Below, in pieces: positions 1 through 6,509 of a stretch of DNA of 64,000 nt (the first letter of the stretch is position 1; each line of letters starts with the position of its first letter). Both the position numbers and the translations under genes were made by a program. Source of the stretch: Hyphomicrobiales bacterium (lineage in GTDB: Bacteria > Pseudomonadota > Alphaproteobacteria > Rhizobiales > Devosiaceae); contig UCAU01000004.1 in the NCBI GenBank assembly GCA_900470445.1, positions 148,371 through 212,370 of the forward strand, given 5' to 3'. Under the pieces are notes generated by a model, which did not search any database, was not told where the DNA came from, and saw only the letters and a program-made list of their open reading frames with translations.

Positions 1-1224
1 CATCGAGCCGATCTGGTCGGTCGTGTAATGCGCTAGCAGGGCACCATCAAAGCGGATGTCGCCGGCAAGACTCGGCCAGACGCCCACCAGAGCCCGCGCC
101 AGCGATGACTTGCCGGACCCAGAGGGACCCAGGATCGCCAGCCCATCGCCGGCAGCGATATCGAATTGCATGCCGGAAATGACCGGCATGCGCTGCCCCT
201 GCGGCGCCGAAGCCAGTCCCTTTACACTCAGCGACTGCGTCGGCAACGGCAATCTTACGTCGCGGGGAGCGGCCTGCCTGACCGCAAGAACTTTCCGAAT
301 CCGCGCCCAGGCCTGGCGGGCACCGACAAAGCTGCGCCATTGCCCGACGATCTGCTCGACCGGCGCCAGCGCCCGGGCCGTGACGACCGAGGCAGCAATC
401 ATCAGCCCGGCTGTCATTTCGCCGCGGATAACGAGATAGGCGCCCAGGGCGAGCACCAGGGACTGCAGCAGAAAGCGCAGGCCCTTGGTCGCGGCAGAAA
501 AGAAAGCGGCTTGATCGCTACCGGTGCGCAGCGCGGCGATCATCCGACCGGTCTGGGCCGCCCAGCGGGCGCGCAGATCGTCGAGCATGCCCATGGCGAT
601 GACGGTTTCGGCGTTGACACGAATGTTTTCGGCCTGCCGCTGCCGCAGCAATTGGGCGGCATTGGCCTGTTGGGTCGGCTGTCGCGCCATGGCTTCGTTG
701 ATGATCATGAGCGCCGTGATGACGATGCACCCGGCGACGGCCAGCCAGCCCAGCCAATAGTGGAACAGGAAGACGACGGCGAGATAGACGGGCACCCAGG
801 GCAGATCAAGCAGCGCCAGCGGCGCGGAACTGGCAAGGAACTGGCGCAGCAGATCGCCGTCGCGCAGCGGATCAGCGGTTTTGGGAGCGTCGGCGATGAG
901 CCGGAAGTGAACGGCCGCTGCAAACAGCCGCTCGGAAAACCGGGCATCGAGCACATTGGCAAAGCGGGTCGCCATGCGGCTGCGCAGCGCATCGAGAAAG
1001 CCATAAAAGGCAAAGAGTCCGCAGACCAATCCTGTCAGCACCAATAGCGTAGGCACCGAGCGGCTGGCCAATACCCGGTCATAGACCTGCAGCATGAAGA
1101 GCGGCCCGGTCAGCATCAGCAGGTTGGACACAAAGCTGATGGCGCCCAGCGCTATTATGGGTCCACTCAACGACAAAACCGGGCCGCTGGGCCCGGCTGG
1201 TTGTTGCACTAGCGATGGTTGCAT
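1..1224 (-). CDS. Type I secretion ABC exporter, PrtD-like, truncated by window edge
   Basis: This is the inner-membrane ABC exporter of a type I secretion system, which drives an unfolded C-terminally signalled substrate through a MFP/TolC channel. The 408 visible residues contain the N-terminal membrane domain and the start of the nucleotide-binding domain. The N-terminal region has FMLQVYDRVL, typical of PrtD/LapB-type exporters, and the Walker A GPSGSGKSS lies near residues 365-373. The signature motif and Walker B would lie left of base 1, so the gene runs out of the window; family members are usually about 560-580 aa. The ATG at 1224 is preceded by GGAGAAG. The RTX gene ends 18 bases upstream and is probably co-transcribed, so it is the likely cargo. 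The membrane-fusion partner is not in this window and may lie to the left. Confidence 0.88.
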   Translation of the reverse strand, partial: MQPSLVQQPAGPSGPVLSLSGPIIALGAISFVSNLLMLTGPLFMLQVYDRVLASRSVPTLLVLTGLVCGLFAFYGFLDALRSRMATRFANVLDARFSERLFAAAVHFRLIADAPKTADPLRDGDLLRQFLASSAPLALLDLPWVPVYLAVVFLFHYWLGWLAVAGCIVITALMIINEAMARQPTQQANAAQLLRQRQAENIRVNAETVIAMGMLDDLRARWAAQTGRMIAALRTGSDQAAFFSAATKGLRFLLQSLVLALGAYLVIRGEMTAGLMIAASVVTARALAPVEQIVGQWRSFVGARQAWARIRKVLAVRQAAPRDVRLPLPTQSLSVKGLASAPQGQRMPVISGMQFDIAAGDGLAILGPSGSGKSSLARALVGVWPSLAGDIRFDGALLAHYTTDQIGSM

Positions 1225-1242
1225 CAGCTTCTCCGGCGGCGC

Positions 1243-2580
1243 CTAGAAGAAGTGATAGTCGCCTTGCCCGATCTGGGCCGTGCCGTCCGCCATCTGCACC
1301 ATGATCAGCCCGCCGCCATCTGGATTGTCGGGATCGTTCACCCGGTAGATCTGCAGCGTCTGATCGTCGCTGGCATAGTGGTCGAAGGTCAGCGTTGCAT
1401 CATCGCCGAAGCCGAAGAGGCTGATGAAATCCTGCTCGCCGGGGCCGGAATGACCCGCGCCATGGAAATCGATGATGTGGTCGAGCCGGCCATTGTGGTC
1501 CGCCGGGTCAGCGAAATCACCCGGATTGAAGATGAAGGTGTCGTTGTCGGCGCCGCCCTGCATGCGGTCCACGCCCGTTCCGCCGGTGAGCTTGTCCCGG
1601 CCGCGCTCGCCATGCAGCAGATCGTCGCCTGCGCCGCCATTGAGGGAATCGTCAAAGCGGCTGCCGAACAGATCGTCGTTGCCGCCCTTGGAGGCGACAA
1701 GGACCGGATGGTCGCTGTTGAAATAGCGCAGGATGTCGACGCCATCGCCCAGGGCGATATATTCGGGACCAGCCATGGATCCTCCAATGGTGATTGTGAC
1801 CGTCGCCAGATTGCTGTTGCCCTGGCCGTCGGTCGCCATGATCGTGAACGTGTCGGTGCCGACAAACCCGGATGCCGGGAAATAGTCGAACAGGTTGCCG
1901 TCAAGAAAAGCCGAGTGATAGTGGACGCTGCCCAGGAATTCGCTTTCCGGGAAGGGATAATGATTGCCGTCATAGCGCCGATCGAGCTCGATCGTGCCGT
2001 GATCGGGGCCATCGACGACGGTGAAGCTCAGCAAGTCATAGTCGGCATCGGTGGCCACGAATTCGATGTCGTTGAGAGATTGGCCGGGCGCCAGAACCAG
2101 GTTCAGATCGGAGACGACTGGCGCGGTGTTGACGAAGCTGTCGGGCAGCTGCACCCCGTCTTGAACCCTGATCTGGTGGTAGCCGTATTGGGTATTCTCG
2201 CCACCGAAATACATGGTGGCGCCCTTGTAGGTCACCACGAAATCGTCGGGAGTGTCGGCCATGACGGAGACAACTTCCAGCGATTGGCTCGCCCCTTCGG
2301 CGTGAACGGTGCGAATGAAGTTGCCGTCATTGTCGAAGAGATAGGTGTCGAGATTGGAGAAGATTCCGTATTTGCCATCATGGGTGAAGCCGGTGATGGC
2401 AAAGAAGCCGTCGAAGACGTCGACCGACTCGACCGTTACCCAGCCGAAGAAATAATCCGGCAAGGCTCCGACAGGGTCGGAAACATTGCCTTCAGTATCG
2501 GTCAAAGTGAAGGAGTAAGCGACGTGCGGCTCGCCTCCCTCCAAGATAGTCAGTTCACTACCATTACTTAGGGTGGGCAT
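1243..2580 (-). CDS. RTX calcium-binding secreted protein (T1SS cargo)
   Basis: A secreted acidic protein of 445 aa without a Sec signal peptide. Residues about 299-350 hold nonapeptide RTX repeats (GGNDDLFGS, GGAGDDLLHG, GGTGVDRMQG, GGADNDTFIF) that fold on Ca2+ binding. The middle (about 165-285) reads like a cadherin/Ig-type repeat ending GTDTFTIMATDGQGNSNL. The C-terminus ends QGDYHFF, a hydrophobic end compatible with a type I export signal. I chose the second of two adjacent ATGs (2580 rather than 2583) because it is better spaced from the GAGG upstream; the frame stays open much further upstream, but that part is antisense or shadow to the DenV-like gene. The next gene downstream is the PrtD-like exporter, which supports export. 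The N-terminal 160 residues are unrecognised, so the extracellular role (adhesin, enzyme or surface layer) is unknown. Confidence 0.82.
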   Translation of the reverse strand: MPTLSNGSELTILEGGEPHVAYSFTLTDTEGNVSDPVGALPDYFFGWVTVESVDVFDGFFAITGFTHDGKYGIFSNLDTYLFDNDGNFIRTVHAEGASQSLEVVSVMADTPDDFVVTYKGATMYFGGENTQYGYHQIRVQDGVQLPDSFVNTAPVVSDLNLVLAPGQSLNDIEFVATDADYDLLSFTVVDGPDHGTIELDRRYDGNHYPFPESEFLGSVHYHSAFLDGNLFDYFPASGFVGTDTFTIMATDGQGNSNLATVTITIGGSMAGPEYIALGDGVDILRYFNSDHPVLVASKGGNDDLFGSRFDDSLNGGAGDDLLHGERGRDKLTGGTGVDRMQGGADNDTFIFNPGDFADPADHNGRLDHIIDFHGAGHSGPGEQDFISLFGFGDDATLTFDHYASDDQTLQIYRVNDPDNPDGGGLIMVQMADGTAQIGQGDYHFF

Positions 2581-2713
2581 CATGTTCCTCGAACGCTTTA
2601 CAGTGGGGAGGACGGCATGGGCACGTTTTATTAAGTCGAGGCTAGCAGGCCGCCGGACGGCTTCCAAGCTGCGCCGCAGGCAGGTGAGGGGCGCCTCCGG
2701 CGCATGGCTCGCG

Positions 2714-3097
2714 CTAGATTTCCCGCTGCGAGCGATCCGCGATCCGCGCCCGGTTGGCCGCGATAGCTGCCGCAGTCGGCTGCCAGTCCTGGCACCAGGC
2801 GGCGGGGAAGCCTTCCAGCAGGCGATCGGTGTCGGTGAAGCTTGGCCGGTAGCCGCGGGCCTGCATTTCAGCCACGAGCGCGGCCTGTCTTTTGGCAAGG
2901 TAACCCAGGCGGCTGTAAAAGAACCGCACATGACCGGCGCCCAGCCGATATTCGAGGGGGTTGCGCGGGTCATCGGGCTGCTCGCCGCGATCGATTGCCG
3001 CGCGGACCAGCGCAAAGATCCGGGGCAATTCCCGATATTCGGCGACCAGATGTGGCCCGGTCAATTCAGCTGGGGGAATGCAGTTGATGCGTGTCAC
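2714..3097 (-). CDS. T4 DenV-like pyrimidine dimer DNA glycosylase/AP lyase
   Basis: A 127-aa homologue of phage T4 endonuclease V, a base-excision enzyme that cuts the glycosyl bond of UV-induced pyrimidine dimers and then nicks the abasic site. The match is direct: it begins MTRIN, so Thr2 after Met removal supplies the nucleophilic alpha-amine; AEYRELPR at residues 19-26 places Arg22, catalytic Glu23 and Arg26 at the T4 positions; LGAGHVRFFYSRLGYLAKRQ follows as in T4. The start is GTG at 3097, fixed by the conserved Thr2. Length is close to T4 DenV (138 aa) but the C-terminal WYKYYG-type tail is replaced. It sits alone between the RTX gene and a divergent lipocalin, with no phage genes nearby. 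Bacterial relatives are known, so this is probably a resident repair gene. Confidence 0.9.
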   Translation of the reverse strand: MTRINCIPPAELTGPHLVAEYRELPRIFALVRAAIDRGEQPDDPRNPLEYRLGAGHVRFFYSRLGYLAKRQAALVAEMQARGYRPSFTDTDRLLEGFPAAWCQDWQPTAAAIAANRARIADRSQREI

Positions 3098-3225
3098 GAG
3101 AGGCCCTTGGGCTGAGGCAGAGCAGCTTTGCCATAGAGTGGGCGGGCCCGGCCCGTCAACGGGCAGCGCCGTACAGGAACCTTTGCAATCGAGTTGGCGT
3201 TGGCTCCCGCTCCGGAGACCTGAAT

Positions 3226-3735
3226 ATGACCGATGTGACCGCCATACCCCGCCTGGACCTGAAGCGCTATCTGGGCCGGTGGTATGAGATTTGCCGCCTG
3301 CCGCTCAAATGGGAAGACGAGACGGCCACTGATATCACTGCCAATTACACGCTGAACGACAAAGGCAATGTCGGCGTCGATAACCGCTGCTTTGACGAAG
3401 ACGGCAAGCCGGCTCGCGCCTTGGGCGAGGCTTTTGCAGTGGATGACACCAATGCCCGCCTGAAGGTGAGCTTTCTGCCCCCGGTTATCCGGTGGCTGCC
3501 CTTCGGCAGGGGCGATTATTGGGTGCTGAAGATCGATCCCAATTACGCCGTTTCCCTAGTCGGCTCGCCCAGCAGAAAATATCTGTGGGTGCTGGCGCGG
3601 CAGCCATTCGTCGCCCGCGAAACGCTCGACGAATATCTGGCCGAAGCCCGCCGCCAAGGCTTTGATTTGACCGGGCTTATTACTCCGCGTCACACCGCTC
3701 GCGTGGTGAGCGACGACATGGTCGAAGGCAAATGA
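3226..3735 (+). CDS. blc: Lipocalin family protein (Blc-like)
   Basis: A 169-aa bacterial lipocalin, a beta-barrel that binds lipids or other small hydrophobic ligands. The family signature G-x-W is at Gly17-Trp19 within YLGRWYEICRLP. Further conserved parts are DNRCFDEDGKP, LKVSFLPP, GDYWVLKIDPNYAVSLVGSP and YLWVLARQP, which match E. coli Blc strand order. Unlike Blc there is no lipobox or signal peptide: the ATG at 3226, with GGAGA upstream, leads straight into the first strand. A start further upstream would add residues with no signal-like character. The protein therefore looks cytosolic as read. It is divergent from the DenV-like gene and precedes a decayed permease fragment. Confidence 0.88.
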   Translation: MTDVTAIPRLDLKRYLGRWYEICRLPLKWEDETATDITANYTLNDKGNVGVDNRCFDEDGKPARALGEAFAVDDTNARLKVSFLPPVIRWLPFGRGDYWVLKIDPNYAVSLVGSPSRKYLWVLARQPFVARETLDEYLAEARRQGFDLTGLITPRHTARVVSDDMVEGK

Positions 3736-3890
3736 GCTGAACGGGATCAGCCCAGCTTTGAAAGCGTGGTCGGGACCAATCCCGATTTCGTTGCGGCGCA
3801 ATTCCTGTCGGCCCTGGGGCCCGAGGGCCGCGTCGGCACCCGCGAGCAATTCACCGATCTGGGCGTCGTCAGCAGGCGGCGGACGATCCA

Positions 3891-4103
3891 GCGGTCAAGC
3901 GCGCCGCCCGCTTTCTGGTCGGGCCAGGCCACATGCGGCTGCTGCCGGCTTGCGCGGTGATCGGGGCCAGCTTCATGGTCTTGGCCGATATCGTCTCCCG
4001 TATCATTCTGCCGCAACAGGTTCTGCCGATTGGGGTGGTCACGGCCCTGGTCGGGGTGCCGTTCTTCGCGGTCATTCTCTATCGCGGCGGGCGTCGCGGA
4101 TGA
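3891..4103 (+). pseudogene. Remnant of FecCD-family siderophore ABC permease
   Basis: One frame here encodes the C-terminal 70 residues of a FecCD/BtuC-type permease and ends in TGA at 4101-4103. Recognisable pieces are AARFLVGPGHMRLLPACAV, GASFMVLADIVSRIILP and LPIGVVTALVGVPFFAVIL, corresponding to the last cytoplasmic loop and final membrane helices of the family. Nothing upstream in that frame continues into the other eight or so helices. The preceding 150 bases (3742-3890) are open in a different frame, reading GTNPDFVAAQFLSALGPEGR, which I do not recognise. There is no binding protein, ATPase or receptor nearby. I read it as a 3' relic left by deletion, so iron-siderophore uptake is not expected from this site. 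Confidence 0.75.
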
Positions 4104-4307
4104 GGGCGGAAGTACCGGGCGCCTTGAAATCGGGGCGTCGAAGGGCCATATTCAAGTCATGTGCGGGCTGCCTGCCCATGCCGGGATCGTTGCCTCCCCG
4201 GCCATCTCCAGATTTGCGAACGGTTTGCCCCGGCCGCTTCATCGCGGCTGGGGCTGTTGCCTGCGGTGCCATGGCATCTGCTGAACCCAATCCAGAAGGA
4301 ATGAACC

Positions 4308-4556
4308 ATGTCCGGTTTTGACTATTCCGCCGCTGCCGAACTCTATCCGAGCAAGGGCCGCAATGAATCTCCCAAGGCGCGCTACCGCCGCTTCGCGACC
4401 GCCGCAGAGGCAGTGCAATACGCTGTCGAGGAGATGCCGCAGGCGTTGCTACGGGGCTCGTTTCTTGAGGTTGATGAGCAGCGCTTCGATGGCGCGCAGA
4501 TTCTTGATCTCTACAGTGCCGAAACCTACCCGCTGGTGCGCGCCGCTGCGGACTGA
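4308..4556 (+). CDS. Small conserved-looking protein of unknown function
   Basis: An 82-aa soluble protein starting MSGFDYSAAAELYPSKGR, with the ATG at 4308 preceded by AGAAGGA at good spacing. It has a Tyr/Arg-rich middle (SPKARYRRFATAAEAVQYAV) and ends in VDEQRFDGAQILDLYSAE. The codon pattern and third-position GC are like the neighbours, so it is probably a real gene. No signal peptide, membrane segment or metal motif is visible. Similar short proteins with an AxEAVxYAVE core occur in Rhizobiales as far as I recall, but I cannot name a family. It stands alone with about 200 bases of non-coding sequence on each side. Confidence 0.7.
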   Translation: MSGFDYSAAAELYPSKGRNESPKARYRRFATAAEAVQYAVEEMPQALLRGSFLEVDEQRFDGAQILDLYSAETYPLVRAAAD

Positions 4557-4804
4557 GCCCAAATAATGGGAACGGGCCGCCATCTTGTGGGTTGATCCAT
4601 AGAGGCCGGCGCGCGTCAACCGGACATGGTGGTATAGGGAACGGGCTGGTTTTCCGGTTTTCCGGTCCGGCCAACGCAATGGCAGCCGAGCTCTTGTCCC
4701 ACCCGCGCTGCGCCTCATCCGCATTCCTGTTTCACGGCGATTGTTGCCTGCGACGGCTTTGACGCAGTAAGTGCGTAGAGGCCAACGCGCCGGAGAGTCG
4801 CGCC

Positions 4805-5410
4805 GTGAATTTACTCCGAGAATTGAGCATGGGAGAGATCGTGTCGCGCATTGCGGCCGTGCTCCTCTATGCGGCAATCCAGGGCCTCGCTCTGGCCGGT
4901 TTCGCGCGCCTGCTGGGTGACAAACGGCCGCAATATGAGGGCCGTCTGACCGCCAATCCCTTTGTCCATATTTCGGTATGGGGCACCGTGATAGCAGCGC
5001 TGTTCGCCATGAGCTGGGTGCGGGTGGTGCGGTTCGACCCGGCGCAGAATCGGTTGGGACGCTGGGGGCTGCTGCTGGTGGCCGTGTTGGCGCTAGCTGT
5101 GGTCGTGGCACTGGTGCCACTGATCGACCTGCTGCGGCCGCTGGCCTTGCTGTTACCGCGAACCGGTGGTTATGCAGTGCTGTATGTGGCGGGGCAATTG
5201 CAGATATTGGCTCTGGCCTCGGCAGCGCTCAATCTGCTGCCAATGCCCGGACTGATCGGCGGGGTGCTCTGGCAGGCCATCTGGCCGGGCGAGGAACGAC
5301 GCCTGCTGCGGCTCGAGCCTTTTGGGCTGGCCTTGGTGATCGTCGCAATCGTGGCCGGTTGGTTGCCCAACCTGGCCAATATGCTGCTGCCGCTGGTACA
5401 GCTTCGCTAG
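4805..5410 (+). CDS. M50 site-2-protease-like membrane protein lacking metal ligands
   Basis: A 201-aa polytopic membrane protein that aligns with M50B site-2 proteases of the LGD-x-GRLTxNP-x-H type. The usual HExxH-A-xxxAxxLGD stretch is here Q26-G-L-A-L30 followed by AGFARLLGD, then GRLTANPFVHISVWGT (46-61), so both zinc histidines and the glutamate are gone. The downstream NLLPxPxLDGG motif survives as NLLPMPGLIGG (143-153), with the metal-binding Asp changed to Ile151. Everything around these sites is well kept and the frame is intact, so it appears to be a maintained pseudoprotease rather than a decaying gene. GTG at 4805 with GGAGA upstream is the likely start; ATG at 4829 is an alternative. 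It is convergent with the sugar-binding protein gene across a hairpin. Confidence 0.78.
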   Translation: MNLLRELSMGEIVSRIAAVLLYAAIQGLALAGFARLLGDKRPQYEGRLTANPFVHISVWGTVIAALFAMSWVRVVRFDPAQNRLGRWGLLLVAVLALAVVVALVPLIDLLRPLALLLPRTGGYAVLYVAGQLQILALASAALNLLPMPGLIGGVLWQAIWPGEERRLLRLEPFGLALVIVAIVAGWLPNLANMLLPLVQLR

Positions 5411-5416
5411 GAAGCC

Positions 5417-5437
5417 GCCTCTCCGCAAGGGAGAGGC
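5417..5437. terminator. Hairpin between convergent genes
   Basis: GCCTCTCC and GGAGAGGC form a perfect 8-bp stem around a 5-base loop. It lies just after the membrane protein stop (5410) and just before the end of the convergent binding-protein gene (5452), so it can serve both strands. There is no U-tract, so termination activity is inferred. The core resembles GC-rich hairpin repeats also seen at 7979 and 63968. Confidence 0.55.
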
Positions 5438-5451
5438 GCCCGATTGGCGGA

Positions 5452-6393
5452 CTACTCGGCCGCGTTAACCGCAGTGATGAGTTTGGTGGGCACGTAAGTC
5501 ACGCGCTGCTTGAGCTCTTCACCGGCAAGAACCCGCGTAACAGCATCAGCAGTAGTGGTGCCGATGCCGGCGAAGTCTTGGGCGACGCTGGCCTCGAAAT
5601 TGCCTCCGGCAGCAATGGCTTCGCGCGCCTGCGGATTGGCATCGATGCCGGTAATGACGATGCCCTCGCCCTCACGACCGGCAGCTTCGATGGCCTGCAG
5701 GGCGCCGAGCGCCGGCTGGTCCCAGGCGGCCCAGACGGCTTTGATGCTGCCCGGCTCGGGATTGGCGGCGAGGATGGCTTCCATCTTGGCGCGGCTGTCG
5801 GCAATGCCGCCGTCGGAGACGTCGGGGGTGACGCGGTCGAGCACTTTGATATCGGGGAAATTGCCGAAGACGGCATCGGCCACGACGCCGCGCACCTGGA
5901 CGGGCGGGAAGGCTTCGAAGATGAACATCACGACATTGCCTTCCCCACCGATGCGGTCGGCCACATAGGTCGCGGTTTCGGCGGCCATGGCATAGCCGTT
6001 GGAGGTGACATTGGTGGCTAGCAGCGGATCGCTGCCGGCATCCATGCCGATGACCGGAATGCCGGCATCGGCGGCGGCCTGCAGGCCCGCGGTAACCTGG
6101 GTAGGATCGACATTGATGACGATGGCATCGACATTCTGGGTGACCATGTCTTCGATGCGGCTGATCACGGCGGCGACGTCACCGGCGGTATCGATGACAT
6201 TGACGTCCCAATCCTTGTCCTTGGCGGCAGCCTGGAAGGACTCGACATAGAATTGAGTGCCGGGCTGGGCCAGATAGGGCGTGATGATGGCGATCTTGGA
6301 CTGGGCCATGGCGCCGCTCGCGCCCAGAGTGGCAGCGAGCAGGCTCGCGCCAGCCAGCAGGCCGCGGGTGAAATGAATGGTCTTGAAAGTCAT
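5452..6393 (-). CDS. Periplasmic sugar-binding protein (Peripla_BP_4 type)
   Basis: A 313-aa periplasmic binding protein of the ribose/galactose class, the ligand receptor of a CUT2-type sugar ABC importer. The N-terminus MTFKTIHFTRGLLAGASLL...GAMAQ is a Sec signal peptide cleaved near residue 25. Two-lobe fold signatures are visible: IAIITPYLAQPGTQFYVES, VDAIVINVDP, GIPVIGMDAGSD, DVSDGGIADSRAKMEA, KAVWAAWDQPALGALQA and IVITGIDANPQAREAI. The ATG at 6393 is preceded by AGGGGAA; an upstream in-frame extension adds 34 residues before the signal peptide and is rejected. No ATPase or permease is adjacent, so it is an orphan receptor here. It is divergent from an FGGY kinase (117-base gap), suggesting shared control and a sugar or polyol substrate. 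Confidence 0.88.
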   Translation of the reverse strand: MTFKTIHFTRGLLAGASLLAATLGASGAMAQSKIAIITPYLAQPGTQFYVESFQAAAKDKDWDVNVIDTAGDVAAVISRIEDMVTQNVDAIVINVDPTQVTAGLQAAADAGIPVIGMDAGSDPLLATNVTSNGYAMAAETATYVADRIGGEGNVVMFIFEAFPPVQVRGVVADAVFGNFPDIKVLDRVTPDVSDGGIADSRAKMEAILAANPEPGSIKAVWAAWDQPALGALQAIEAAGREGEGIVITGIDANPQAREAIAAGGNFEASVAQDFAGIGTTTADAVTRVLAGEELKQRVTYVPTKLITAVNAAE

Positions 6394-6509
6394 ATGCTTG
6401 TTCCCCTGGATGCGAATGCCATCGGGTACGTCGTCGCGATGGTTCCCTTTCGCCGGCAGGCACCATATTGGAGAGGCTTGAGGGCGGCTAGGCAATTTGG
6501 GGACGTGAC

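Noticed and set aside
1219..2571. 450-codon plus-strand frame over the RTX gene
   Set aside because: It is the complement of the acidic repeat protein, giving Val/Ala/Ile-rich text without known motifs; the minus-strand RTX repeats are convincing.
2581..3015. N-terminal extension of the RTX protein to base 3015
   Set aside because: The extension is an off-frame reading of the DenV-like gene and Arg/Ser/Ala-rich; a ribosome binding site precedes the ATG pair at 2580-2583.
2714..3097. Prophage remnant suggested by the T4-like repair gene
   Set aside because: No integrase, attachment repeats, structural or lysis genes nearby; base composition looks like the surroundings.
3758..4321. 187-codon frame across the FecCD relic
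   Set aside because: Its translation is compositionally random and is out of frame with the recognisable permease helices, which end at 4103.
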